Source: an uncultured Eubacteriales bacterium
Lineage (GTDB): Bacteria; Bacillota; Clostridia; Christensenellales; Aristaeellaceae
Reading direction: 5' to 3'
Length of the DNA: 64,000 nucleotides
Assembly (NCBI GenBank): GCA_900542445.1
Contig: UQNN01000008.1
Location: forward strand, 87,439-151,438
A program made the translations under genes and the position numbers. The notes under the pieces were generated by a model. The model did not search any database. It was not told where the DNA came from and worked only from the letters and a program-made list of their open reading frames with translations. Positions 1 through 7,922 of this stretch are shown piece by piece; the first letter of the stretch is position 1; every line of letters starts with the position of its first letter.

Positions 1-32
1 CCTCAGACTCCCTCCTTCGCTTCGCGGCGGTT
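1..32 (-). repeat. Intergenic repeat, family B (partial)
   Basis: Reverse complement matches the family-B repeat seen near 31.2, 44.7 and 59.1 kb: a block AAGCGAAG(A/G)AGGG followed by a TTTGGGGAC or TCTGAGG block. It is cut by the window edge, so its full length is unknown. Seen directly by comparison within the window. Confidence 0.6.
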
Positions 33-49
33 AAAACACTTTTATCCTA

Positions 50-235
50 TCATTGATTGCGCAGCAATCAATGAAGTGGGAAGGTGAAGGGAACTCAGTT
101 TCCTTCCGGGGCTTGGGATTGAAGCCACGTGCCCGCTGTGCGGGATTCAGCGTGGCGAAAATTGGAAATCACAAGGAGCCGAAGGCGACTATGTGAATTT
201 CCCGGAGCAGCGCCCCAACGTCCTCCTCAACATCC
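50..235. repeat. Intergenic repeat, family A, variant with long insert
   Basis: Contains a hairpin ATTGATTGCGCAGCAATCAA, then a GGGAACTCAGTTTCC-like block, a hairpin CCACG-CCCGC-GCGGG-CGTGG, and the run GGAAAT-CACAAGGAGC through TTTCCCGGA to GCCCCAACGT. The second half is closely similar to 44760-44850. The 3' end of the adjacent membrane-protein gene lies inside this repeat. Confidence 0.65.
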
Positions 236-1686
236 CCCACGCGCACGCTCTTCACGCCGAAATACTGCGCCATCGATTCGTTCGTCCAAACCGTCGCGTC
301 TTCGTAGGCCGTCGGCTTGCCCGTCACGGTCTGCACCGTCCACGCGGGCAGAATCACATCGTCCTCCGGCCCCGCCGCTTCGCACAGCGCATATTCACGC
401 TCAAACTGCGCGATGTACGCGTCCTGCGTGCCATCGAGCTGATCGCTCACCAGCTTTTCATAGTTGCTCAGCTGGCCGCCCAGCAGACAGACCGCCAAAG
501 CCAGCGCCGACAACGCATAGCAGGCGATTCTGCCGCGCCCCGTTGTCAGCGCCTCGCGCTTTTCGGCCTTCGCCCGCATCAGCGCCATCGCCAGCACAAT
601 CGGCATGAACAGCAGCACATAGCTGTGGTACATGTTGACGACGCGGCCCGATCCCGCATACCCGGAGGAATACATGTGCGGAATGATCATCGCGCAGAGC
701 ATCAGATAGCCGCCCAGCAGCGTAAAACCCATCTTTGGCACGCATTCCCCCGTCCCGCCGCGCGCATTCATGCGGCGGCACGCCGTCGGCAGCGCCAGCA
801 GCAGCAGCGCCAGCAGCGGCGTTTTGAGCATGAACCGCACAATGTATTTCACCGCGTCGCGCATCGTCCAGCCGATCGAGGCCAGCAAATAGGAAAGCCC
901 GCTCTCGTGCGCGCCGTCCGTCGCCATGCGGACACTGTTGCCCGGCGCGATCACCGAAAGCAGCAGCCCGACGCCGATGGGGATCAGCAGCAGCGCCGTG
1001 CGAAACGCCGCCTCCCGCTCGCGCGCCGCCAGCCGCCAGAGCGCCAGCATCAGCAGCGCCGCCGCCGTCATCATCGCGGTGATGTAGTTATCCATGCCCA
1101 GCGCAAAGAGCAGCGCCCAGCAGAGCGCAAAACCGAGCAGCGTTTTCGCGCCGCGAACGGGGCACTCGCTCAGGCTGTCTCCCAGCGAAAGCGTCATCAG
1201 CGCGACGGCCTGCGCGCCCATGTAAAACCACGCGCCGTTGAACCAGTACACGCCCTCCACGATATCCGGCAGGAACAGCAACTGCACGGCGGAAAGCGCC
1301 AAAAACGCCGCGCGCCACGGCAGACCCAGCCGTTTTTTCAGAAAATGCCGCAGAAACACGCCCGTTCCCAGCAGGCAGAGCGCCAGCAGCACGACGGCAT
1401 GCGCGCCGTAATGCGCAAGCGAAAACACCGCCGGGTTGAGCGTCATGACGATCACGCCCGTCACGGTTCCCTGCCAGTCGCGCCACGTGCGCAAGGCATA
1501 GCTGAGCGCGTCCTTGAGCACGTGCAGCACGCTTCCGGTCTGCACCCACGTCGGATGGGTGTAGACGGCGAAGGTGAAATCATCCGTCGCCGGGTGCGCC
1601 GCCTGCGCGCCGAAAAAGAACGGCGCGAGCAGCAGAGCCCAAAACAGAACACCCAGAATCGGAAGCGCTTTTTTGAAGGTTTTCAT
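169..1686 (-). CDS. Polytopic membrane protein, DUF6056-like
   Basis: A 505-residue integral membrane protein with about a dozen hydrophobic segments. An N-terminal signal-anchor is followed by an extracytoplasmic DDFTF segment and a W-x-x-WQGT motif near residues 65-75, features I associate with the DUF6056 family of uncharacterised membrane proteins that resemble glycosyltransferase-C-type scaffolds. A soluble tail of about 80 residues ends the protein. The start ATG lies one base after the hydrogenase stop codon, so translational coupling is likely. The last 15 or so codons and the stop fall inside the family-A repeat, so the natural C-terminus may have been replaced. Function is unknown. 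Confidence 0.7.
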   Translation of the reverse strand: MKTFKKALPILGVLFWALLLAPFFFGAQAAHPATDDFTFAVYTHPTWVQTGSVLHVLKDALSYALRTWRDWQGTVTGVIVMTLNPAVFSLAHYGAHAVVLLALCLLGTGVFLRHFLKKRLGLPWRAAFLALSAVQLLFLPDIVEGVYWFNGAWFYMGAQAVALMTLSLGDSLSECPVRGAKTLLGFALCWALLFALGMDNYITAMMTAAALLMLALWRLAAREREAAFRTALLLIPIGVGLLLSVIAPGNSVRMATDGAHESGLSYLLASIGWTMRDAVKYIVRFMLKTPLLALLLLALPTACRRMNARGGTGECVPKMGFTLLGGYLMLCAMIIPHMYSSGYAGSGRVVNMYHSYVLLFMPIVLAMALMRAKAEKREALTTGRGRIACYALSALALAVCLLGGQLSNYEKLVSDQLDGTQDAYIAQFEREYALCEAAGPEDDVILPAWTVQTVTGKPTAYEDATVWTNESMAQYFGVKSVRVGDVEEDVGALLREIHIVAFGSL

Positions 1687-1687
1687 G

Positions 1688-3166
1688 TCAGTTTCGTCCG
1701 TCCTTCATGTCGATTTCCTTGAAATCGGACATTTCCAGGTTGTCGGCAATGCTGCGGTCGTCGACGCTGAGCATCAGCTGCCTGCGCATGCCCACGCTCT
1801 CGCGCACATCGCTGATCTTCGCCGGACCGTTGACGCAGCCGCCCTCGCAGGCCATGCCCTCGATGATCGTCTCATTCAGCTTGCCTACGCGCAGCAGCAT
1901 CAGCGCTTTCTTGCACTCCGCCGCGCCGGAACACTTGAGACAGCTCACCGGCATGTCGAATTTCTCTTCGGCCAGCACTTCCTGCACCGCCGCGGACACG
2001 CCGCCGGAGGTCGCGAAGTTCTTGCCGTATTTGCTGCCCTGCTGCACGTCGCTGGAAGCCATCGCTTCCGGATCGATATTTTTCGCGAGAAACATGGCGT
2101 AAAGCTCGTCAAACGTCAGCACGTAGTCCGCGCCGACCTTGCCGGCATCCTTATAGCGCTTGACCTCGCTCTTCTTGGCGATGCACGGGCCGATGAACAC
2201 GACCGTCGCGCCCGGATGCCGCTTCTTGATATAGCGCGCCGTCGCCACCATCGGGGAGACGGTGTGGCTGACCTTATCGAGCAGCGCCGGATAATGCTTG
2301 GCGACCATGTTATAGAAGGCCGGGCAGCAGCTGGTGGTCATGTGGCCGCCCTCGCGCGCAACCTCTTTGGCTTCCTGCGCTTCATAATAGGCCGTCGCGT
2401 CCGCACCGAGGGAAACCTCCATCGCGTCGGTAAAGCCCAGATACTGAAGCGCGCGAATCATCTCGCCCACGCTCACGCCGCCGAACTGGCCCTCGATAGA
2501 CGGGGCAAAGCAGGCGTACACCTCCTGGGTTTCATCGCGGATCGCCTCGATGACGTCCGTGATCATGGAGACGTCGGAGATGGCCGAGAACGGGCAGGCG
2601 ACAGTGCAGTTGCCGCAGGAAATGCACTTGCTGTAATCGATGAACGCGCGGCGGTTCTTTTTATCGACGGAAATCGCGTCCACCGGGCAGGAGCGCACGC
2701 AGGGGCGGCGCGCATCGGCGATGGCGTTATACGGGCACGCCTGGGCGCACATGCCGCACTCGCGGCACTTATCCGGGTTGATGATCGCGCCCTGATGGGT
2801 CATGGTAATCGCGCCGAAACGGCAGGCTTGCAGACAGCGCTTGGCCATACAGTGCTGGCAGTTGCTGGTGACGGTATAGCGCTGCAAGGGGCAGCCCTCG
2901 CACGCGCTGTTCATGACGGCAACGGTTTCGTCGGTAAAGGTGTAGTGGTTTTCGCCGTCATAGACGGACGCGCGGCCGCAGGCCCAATCCACGCGGTTGC
3001 GCAGCACCTCGCGCTCACGGTAGACGCAGCAGCGATACGTGGGCTGGCTTCCGTGCGGCACGATTTCCAGCGGAATAAATTCCTTATGGGCTTCCAGCGT
3101 GCCTTCAAAGCAATACTTGGCGACATGCACGAGCACCTCGCGCTTACGGTCAATACGCTCGATCAT
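1688..3166 (-). CDS. Monomeric [FeFe] hydrogenase (group B-like)
   Basis: A 492-residue iron-only hydrogenase that would interconvert protons and H2 with reduced ferredoxin in the cytoplasm. A cysteine-rich segment (residues about 85-195) has several CxxCxxCxxxCP ferredoxin motifs. The three H-cluster motifs are present: TTSCCPA at 277-283, GPCIAKK at 326-332 and MACEGGC at 438-444. The altered L2 and L3 motifs (GPC rather than MPC, EGGC rather than PGGC) point to group B rather than the classical group A. The start follows a GGGAGG ribosome binding site. It is followed directly by the DUF6056-like gene. Substrate and function are inferred from family, not tested. Confidence 0.92.
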   Translation of the reverse strand: MIERIDRKREVLVHVAKYCFEGTLEAHKEFIPLEIVPHGSQPTYRCCVYREREVLRNRVDWACGRASVYDGENHYTFTDETVAVMNSACEGCPLQRYTVTSNCQHCMAKRCLQACRFGAITMTHQGAIINPDKCRECGMCAQACPYNAIADARRPCVRSCPVDAISVDKKNRRAFIDYSKCISCGNCTVACPFSAISDVSMITDVIEAIRDETQEVYACFAPSIEGQFGGVSVGEMIRALQYLGFTDAMEVSLGADATAYYEAQEAKEVAREGGHMTTSCCPAFYNMVAKHYPALLDKVSHTVSPMVATARYIKKRHPGATVVFIGPCIAKKSEVKRYKDAGKVGADYVLTFDELYAMFLAKNIDPEAMASSDVQQGSKYGKNFATSGGVSAAVQEVLAEEKFDMPVSCLKCSGAAECKKALMLLRVGKLNETIIEGMACEGGCVNGPAKISDVRESVGMRRQLMLSVDDRSIADNLEMSDFKEIDMKDGRN

Positions 3167-3189
3167 ATGTTTCCTCCCTGATAAGAGTA

Positions 3190-3295
3190 CGGTCGGGGCC
3201 TTGCCCCAAACCCCACCAAGAACCTGAGGTTCTTGGATTTCCCACTGCCTTTATCGCTTTGCGATAAAGGGAACGTATAATTTCTTTGATTGCGC
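3190..3295. repeat. Intergenic repeat, family A
   Basis: Begins with GGGGCCTTGCCCCAAACCCC, continues through the palindrome AAGAACCTGAGGTTCTT and TTTCCCACT, and ends in the hairpin CTTTATCGCTTTGCGATAAAG. It lies just upstream of the hydrogenase ribosome binding site, so it is probably in that gene's leader. Confidence 0.8.
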
Positions 3296-3475
3296 TTCTC
3301 GACTTTCTCAGTCAACTCCTTCTAAAAGGGAGCCTTTGGGTATAAGCAACCGCAGCTAAAGGATAAAGCCTCCCTCCTTGAGGGACGTTTGAAATCGTCG
3401 CTGCCTGTGGCGGATTCAGACGATGGAAAACGCCGAAGGTTGGCACGACGAAGTCGTGACGGAAGGAGTTAAATG
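3296..3475. repeat. Intergenic repeat-like stretch, family C
   Basis: Holds GACTTTCTCAGTCAACTCCTTC, GGGAGCCTTTGGG, CCTCCCTCCTTGAGGGA and a terminal GACGGAAGGAGTTAAAT. The terminal piece recurs at 20340-20360 and a looser version occurs near 49.6 kb. No gene or promoter was recognised here. Confidence 0.4.
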
Positions 3476-4486
3476 TTAAGCGCCGAACTCGGTTTTACAT
3501 CTTGCAAGCATCTGCCGGATCGGCAGCTGATACGGGCAGCGCTTTTCACATGCGCCGCAGCCAACGCAGTCCCCCGCTTTTTGGCTCATCGCGGCATAGC
3601 GCTGTCTGGCCCAGTCGCCCAGGCCATAGCGATTCAGATAGCCCTCCAGCACGAAAATGCCGCTGATGGAAATACCCGCCGTGCAGGGCTGGCAATAGTT
3701 GCAGCGGCGGCAGAACTGCGTGCCCAGCTCCTTACGGATGGCGTCGAGTTTGGCCTTCTCCGCCTCGGTCAGCGGGGAGATGTCTTCCATCGCTTCCAAA
3801 TTCTGGTCGATTTCGCGCACGTCGTACATGCCCGGAATCACGACGGAGACGTTTTCATTCTGTCGGATGAACCGCAGCGCCAGCCTTGCATCCTCCAGCG
3901 CGCCGCCCGCCATCGGCTTCATACAGATAAAGCCGACATTCTGTTCGCGGCACCGCTGCATCAGCGCTTCGCCCTGCGTTTCCACGATGTTGTAGGGGAA
4001 CATGACGGTTTCCACCCAGTCCATCGTCAGCGCCTTTTCAAACACGCTTGCCATGTGCGCGGTCACGCCGATATGGCCGATTCTGCCCGCCGCTTTGGCC
4101 TCCAACAGGGCTTCCAGCGCGCCGCCGGGCGCGGTCACCTGTTCCAGCTCCGCGAGGGACGGGTTATGAATCTGATACAGATCGATATAATCCGTGCGCA
4201 GATTATGCAGGCTGGTTTCAATATCCTGCGCCATCGCTTCCTTTGTGCGGGACATGGACTTGGTCGCCAGCACAAATTTTTCGCGCAGGCCGCCTTCCAG
4301 CGCTTCGCCCAGAAAAGACTCGCTGACCGTGTAGCCGCGCGCGGTATCGATATAATTCACGCCGCGCTCCGCAAGCCGTTCCATCAATTTCCGCGTGACG
4401 GACGCGTCCACCTTCTGAATCGGAATGCCGCCGAAGCCCATGCGCGACACGCGCAGGCCGGTTTTGCCCAAAGTCGTATATTCCAT
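3476..4486 (-). CDS. Aldo/keto reductase with C-terminal 4Fe-4S domain
   Basis: The 336-residue protein starts at MEYTTLGKTG behind an AGGGAGAG ribosome binding site; a longer frame upstream lacks support. Residues 1 to about 265 form an aldo/keto reductase TIM barrel (GFGGIPIQ, YIDTARGY with the catalytic Tyr region, YQIHNPS). The C-terminus carries CRRCNYCQPC and CVGCGACEKRCP, so it should bind iron-sulfur clusters, as in the ferredoxin-dependent branch of the family. It probably reduces an unknown carbonyl substrate in the cytoplasm. It has its own promoter and is divergent from a TetR regulator, a likely local repressor. The stop codon abuts the upstream repeat. Confidence 0.9.
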   Translation of the reverse strand: MEYTTLGKTGLRVSRMGFGGIPIQKVDASVTRKLMERLAERGVNYIDTARGYTVSESFLGEALEGGLREKFVLATKSMSRTKEAMAQDIETSLHNLRTDYIDLYQIHNPSLAELEQVTAPGGALEALLEAKAAGRIGHIGVTAHMASVFEKALTMDWVETVMFPYNIVETQGEALMQRCREQNVGFICMKPMAGGALEDARLALRFIRQNENVSVVIPGMYDVREIDQNLEAMEDISPLTEAEKAKLDAIRKELGTQFCRRCNYCQPCTAGISISGIFVLEGYLNRYGLGDWARQRYAAMSQKAGDCVGCGACEKRCPYQLPIRQMLARCKTEFGA

Positions 4487-4529
4487 TGTGATCTCTCCCT
4501 GTTTTTTTGCTTGACGCTCGTGAAAGGAA

Positions 4530-4558
4530 TTGAATCCTGAATTTCCATGACCTATTAT
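4530..4558 (+). promoter_or_regulatory. Promoter of the TetR-family gene
   Basis: TTGAAT (4530-4535), 17-bp spacer, TATTAT (4553-4558). Start of transcription would be near 4565, giving a leader of about 85 bases. Its -10 box overlaps the -10 box of the opposite promoter. Confidence 0.6.
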
Positions 4559-4582
4559 AGCGTTTTTGGGCAGATTTGGCAA
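4554..4582 (-). promoter_or_regulatory. Promoter of the aldo/keto reductase gene
   Basis: On the minus strand TTGCCA (4577-4582), 17-bp spacer, TATAAT (4554-4559). Leader to the ATG at 4486 is about 60 bases. It shares its -10 region with the divergent promoter, so the two probably exclude each other. Confidence 0.7.
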
Positions 4583-4649
4583 GGCGGGCTTGCAAACCCC
4601 GCCGAAAAGCGGTAAGCTGTTGGTATGCTTGATTGAAGGAGGCTCTTTC

Positions 4650-5249
4650 ATGGCTTCATCCACCCGTGAAAAAATTCTGGCCGTCTCCTTGCGGCTTTTC
4701 AACGAACAGGGCTACCGCAACGTCACCATGCGCGCGATTGCCGACGCGCTTTCCATCAGCGTGGGCAACCTCACCTATCATTTCGCCAAAAAGCAGGATA
4801 TCGTCGCCGCGCTGATGGACGACATTTTTGCGCAGATGACCGCGACGGCGGATATGCCCGCAGCGTCGCTGGCGCAGATTGACAGCCTGTTTTCCATGAT
4901 GCTCGATACGCTTGAGCGGTGTGCTTTTTTCTTTCTCGACAACGAATTGAAGCAGGAAAACGGTCCGCTTCATCTGGCACATCATACTCACCTTCGCGCG
5001 CGCCTGATCGACGGGCTGACCGCGCTCGCAGAACAGGGCTTTTTTATCGAATCCTTCACGCCGGAGGTCTGCCGGACGCTGATTCAAATCCTGCTGATGA
5101 GCCACATGACGTGGCTTAAACAGACCGTGCGCGGCACGGACAAAAACGCCATGAGCAAAACAGAATTTCTGCGCGCGCATTGGCTGGTGCTTGGACCGTA
5201 TCTGACCGAAAAAGGGCGGGAAGAATGCCGGGAGCTAATTCGGCGGTAA
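4650..5249 (+). CDS. TetR/AcrR-family transcriptional regulator
   Basis: A 199-residue regulator with a typical N-terminal helix-turn-helix: STREKILAVSLRLFNEQGY, then ITMRAIAD-like VTMRAIADALSISVGNLTYH and FAKKQDIVAAL (residues about 4-60). The C-terminal ligand domain is not recognisable. The start follows GAAGGAGG at 4636-4643; a longer upstream frame is not supported. It is divergent from the aldo/keto reductase and convergent with the FMN-binding-like gene, so either or both may be targets. Ligand unknown. Confidence 0.85.
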   Translation: MASSTREKILAVSLRLFNEQGYRNVTMRAIADALSISVGNLTYHFAKKQDIVAALMDDIFAQMTATADMPAASLAQIDSLFSMMLDTLERCAFFFLDNELKQENGPLHLAHHTHLRARLIDGLTALAEQGFFIESFTPEVCRTLIQILLMSHMTWLKQTVRGTDKNAMSKTEFLRAHWLVLGPYLTEKGREECRELIRR

Positions 5250-5316
5250 AGGAAAATCGCATATATTTCCGCCCAATGCACGATTTCCAAAATTGCATTC
5301 TTCCTCATATATCCAA

Positions 5317-5373
5317 AAACGCCGTCTACGTCCGACACCTTCGGAACCGCAGACAGCGTTTCTTGTTTGTTTT
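5317..5373. terminator. Bidirectional intrinsic terminator
   Basis: Arms AACGC-GTCT and AGAC-GCGTT flank a loop of about 25 bases, with T-rich tails on both sides. It lies between two convergent genes. Confidence 0.5.
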
Positions 5374-5385
5374 TTTCAGAGAATC

Positions 5386-6120
5386 TTACTTGCCCTGCGC
5401 GTTTGCATACGCACGCTGCGCGATGAGCAGATAGTTCTTCGTGCCCGCCAGCGTCGCGCCAGTGACCACGTCGGCGACGTTCCAAACGCCGTCCTCACCC
5501 TTGACGATTTGATCTTCGGTGTAATTCACACCATTTTCAGTCAGATAGTTCTCGATGCGTTCGATATTGCCGGGGAATTTGATATCGCTCGGCCAAAATG
5601 CCACGCCGTGCTCAATGGAGGCTTTCGTGCCGATTTCAATTTCCGCCGCGGCCTCGCCCTGCGCATTCAGCAGCGTCGCCGGGTTGCTCTCGTAATACCA
5701 CACGCCGCCCTCATCGGTGCAGATGTAATCCATCAGCTCGACACTTTCGCCGTTCACTTCGCCGGTATACACAATGCCGCTCTCCTCCGCCGCACCGGTG
5801 AAGGTTACGCCGCCCAGCTCAAAAGACGCCGGATATTGCTTTTCGCCCGCATTCAACACGGCATCGCCCAGCTTGGCCGCCGTTTCAGCATCAAGCTCGG
5901 CCCATCCTTCTGCGCCGCTGGCGGAATAGGGAATCAGTTTCTCATCAATCTGCACGCCGGTGACCGTCTCGCCGTCGCAATCCAGCGTCACGCGAATCAG
6001 GCTGTCCGGCTGCTCATTGTCCATGCTGTACACGCCGTAAGCCACGCCTTGTTCAGCCACGGCCGCGCCGCAGACGCCCAAAACCAGCGCCAAAGTCAGC
6101 GCAAGAACCATCTTTTTCAT
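5386..6120 (-). CDS. Exported protein with FMN-binding-like C-terminus
   Basis: A 244-residue protein with a signal peptide ending AAVA before EQG (residues about 1-22), so it is secreted or surface exposed. Two related halves are visible: an N-terminal segment (DSLIRVTLDCDGETVTGVQI) and a C-terminal ADVVTGATLAGTKN, which resembles the DxxTGA(S/T) flavinylation motif where ApbE attaches FMN. I infer a flavoprotein-like electron or binding role, but the full FMN-binding fold was not verified. ATG at 6120 follows AAGGAG; an in-frame TTG six bases upstream is less likely. It has its own promoter with a palindromic operator at the predicted transcription start. Confidence 0.6.
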   Translation of the reverse strand: MKKMVLALTLALVLGVCGAAVAEQGVAYGVYSMDNEQPDSLIRVTLDCDGETVTGVQIDEKLIPYSASGAEGWAELDAETAAKLGDAVLNAGEKQYPASFELGGVTFTGAAEESGIVYTGEVNGESVELMDYICTDEGGVWYYESNPATLLNAQGEAAAEIEIGTKASIEHGVAFWPSDIKFPGNIERIENYLTENGVNYTEDQIVKGEDGVWNVADVVTGATLAGTKNYLLIAQRAYANAQGK

Positions 6121-6143
6121 GATCAATCGCTCCTTTTCTTTTT

Positions 6144-6159
6144 TAGTACATTCGTACTA
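6144..6159. promoter_or_regulatory. Palindromic operator candidate
   Basis: The perfect inverted repeat TAGTAC-ATTC-GTACTA covers about +1 to +16 relative to the predicted start of the FMN-binding-like gene. This size and position fit a TetR-type repressor site; the TetR gene at 4650 is the nearest candidate. Binding is inference. Confidence 0.55.
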
Positions 6160-6165
6160 GTTAGA

Positions 6166-6194
6166 ATCATAACACTTTTGACAGCATTTGGCAA
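6166..6194 (-). promoter_or_regulatory. Promoter of the exported FMN-binding-like gene
   Basis: TTGCCA (6189-6194), 17-bp spacer, TATGAT (6166-6171) on the minus strand. Confidence 0.6.
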
Positions 6195-6279
6195 GCATTT
6201 TCCGCGCATTTTTTGATTTTTTTCCGCCATACTAAGCCGCGAGCGATTGGCTCAAAGACAAACATGGAGGGATTGCATC

Positions 6280-6441
6280 ATGGACAACCAGACGATCAAC
6301 TGTTCCGTTTCTTCCTGCCGTCACCACAACGCGCAGAACCGCTGCGAGCTGCGCAGCATCAATGTCTGCGCAAACTGCAACTGCCATTCCGGCAAGAGTG
6401 ACGAAAGCATGTGCGGCTCCTACGAGTGCGGCTGCAAGTAA
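6280..6441 (+). CDS. DUF1540 domain protein
   Basis: A 53-residue cysteine-rich protein with eight cysteines in a spacing typical of DUF1540 (NCSVSSC, NRC, NVCANCNC, MCGSYECGC). The family is small, probably metal-binding, common in spore-forming and gut Clostridia, and of unknown role. The start MDNQT follows ATGGAGGG; an upstream in-frame ATG at 6247 lacks a binding site. Confidence 0.85.
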   Translation: MDNQTINCSVSSCRHHNAQNRCELRSINVCANCNCHSGKSDESMCGSYECGCK

Positions 6442-6444
6442 TGA

Positions 6445-6560
6445 GGGAACGTCGGGGTGATTTCCGTCACGCTAAATCGCGCACAGCGGGCGCGTGACAG
6501 AAATCCTCCGAACCCCGCCAGAAACCTGAGGTTTCTGGACTTCCCACTTCTGTGTCGCTT
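6445..6560. repeat. Intergenic repeat, family A, with insert
   Basis: A palindromic insert around GTCACGC-GCGTGAC (ATTTCCGTCACGC and GCGTGACAGAAAT) is followed by AACCCCGCCAG, the palindrome AGAAACCTGAGGTTTCT and a GCTTCGC hairpin remnant. Confidence 0.7.
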
Positions 6561-6580
6561 CGCGATGCAGGCTAAATAAA

Positions 6581-6612
6581 AAGGCGCGGCTTTTTTCAAA
6601 GCTGCGTCTTTT
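6581..6612. terminator. Bidirectional intrinsic terminator
   Basis: Arms AAGGCGCGGCTTT and AAAGCTGCGTCTT with A-rich and T-rich flanks, between the DUF1540 gene and ychF, which converge. Confidence 0.65.
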
Positions 6613-6629
6613 CATGTACAAAAAGCTTT

Positions 6630-6722
6630 TTTCCGATTGATCGCAAAGCGATCAATCGTATGGAAGGTGCCGGGAACTCAGTTCCCGACTGGGATTTGGG
6701 GCAACGCCCCAACGTTTCCCTC
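6630..6722. repeat. Intergenic repeat, family A
   Basis: Hairpin GATTGATCGCAAAGCGATCA, the palindrome CGGGAACTCAGTTCCCG, then GGGGCAACGCCCC and AACGTTTCCC. It abuts the ychF stop codon and is inverted relative to the copy at 3190. Confidence 0.75.
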
Positions 6723-6723
6723 G

Positions 6724-7821
6724 TTAAACGTTGAAGCGGAAGAGCGTCACATCGCCGTCCTGCATCACATAGTCCTTGCCTTCGCTGCGGACAAGTCCCT
6801 TTTCCTTGCAGGCGGTCATCGAGCCGTTCGCTTTCAAATCGTTGAAAGAAACGATCTCCGCGCGGATGAAGCCGCGCTCAAAATCGCTGTGGATCTTGCC
6901 CGCCGCCTGCGGCGCTTTCGTGCCCTTGCGGATCGTCCACGCGCGGCACTCGTCCGCGCCCGCCGTCAGGAAGGAAATCAGGCCCAGCAGGTCATAGCAC
7001 TCGGCAATCAGGCGATCCAGACCGCTCTTGCCGATGCCCATCTCTTCGAGGAACATGTTCTTCTCTTCGTCGTCCATCTGCGCGATATCTTCTTCGATCT
7101 TCGCAGAAATGACCAGCACTTTGGCGTTTTCGCCCGCCGCAATGGCTTTCACGTCCGTCACGCCGGGGATGCTGTCCTCATCCTTGCCGAGGTCGTCTTC
7201 CTTGATGTTGCAGGCGTAGATCACCGGCTTGGTGGTCAGCAGGAACCACTCACGCGCAATTTCGCGCTCCTTGTCCGTCATCGGGCAGGTGCGCGCGGGC
7301 TGAAGGTTGTCCAGATGCGCCAGCAGCTTTTCACCCAGCGCAGCTTCGTCGGCAAAGCGCTTTTCGCCGCTCTTGAGCATCTTCACGGCGCGCTCGGCAC
7401 GCTTAGCCACCGTCTCGCGATCAGCCGCAATCAGTTCAAGGTTGATCGTCTCGATGTCGTGCTGCGGGTTCAGGCTGTCCGCGTGACGAATGATGTCCGG
7501 ATCTTCAAAGCAGCGCACGACATGCACAATCGCTTCGCACTCGCGGATATGGGAGAGGAACTTGTTGCCCAGTCCCTCGCCGTGGCTCGCGCCCTTGACC
7601 AGACCCGCAATATCGACGAACTCGATGACCGCCGGGGTCGTCTTTTTCGGATGATACATCTCGGAAAGTTCATTGAGCCGCTCGTCCGGCACGGCCACAA
7701 CGCCCGTGTTCGGCTCGATGGTGCAGAACGGATAATTCGCCGCTTCCGCGCCCGCCTTTGTAATCGCGTTAAACAAAGTGGATTTGCCGACGTTCGGCAA
7801 ACCGACAACGCCCAATTTCAT
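6724..7821 (-). CDS. ychF: Redox-responsive ATPase/GTPase YchF
   Basis: A 365-residue Obg-family P-loop NTPase of full length. G1 GLPNVGKST (residues about 7-15), NYPFCTIEPN switch, DIAGLVKGASHGEGLGN, and CNIKEDD in place of NKxD, the change that gives YchF its preference for ATP. The C-terminal TGS-type domain (TAGADECRAWTIRKGT, then FERGFIRAEI) is intact. It associates with ribosomes and is linked to translation and oxidative stress responses in other bacteria. It has a good promoter of its own. Confidence 0.96.
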   Translation of the reverse strand: MKLGVVGLPNVGKSTLFNAITKAGAEAANYPFCTIEPNTGVVAVPDERLNELSEMYHPKKTTPAVIEFVDIAGLVKGASHGEGLGNKFLSHIRECEAIVHVVRCFEDPDIIRHADSLNPQHDIETINLELIAADRETVAKRAERAVKMLKSGEKRFADEAALGEKLLAHLDNLQPARTCPMTDKEREIAREWFLLTTKPVIYACNIKEDDLGKDEDSIPGVTDVKAIAAGENAKVLVISAKIEEDIAQMDDEEKNMFLEEMGIGKSGLDRLIAECYDLLGLISFLTAGADECRAWTIRKGTKAPQAAGKIHSDFERGFIRAEIVSFNDLKANGSMTACKEKGLVRSEGKDYVMQDGDVTLFRFNV

Positions 7822-7861
7822 CTATGATCACAACTCCTTTAAGTACTCAACACGGTTACTG

Positions 7862-7890
7862 ATTATAACACAGCCCCGCTCTTTTCTCAA
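7862..7890 (-). promoter_or_regulatory. Promoter of ychF
   Basis: TTGAGA (7885-7890), 17-bp spacer, TATAAT (7862-7867) on the minus strand; AAAGGAG binding site in the leader. Confidence 0.7.
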
Positions 7891-7922
7891 GGCACGCCCC
7901 GATTTTCCTTGCAAATTCTACC

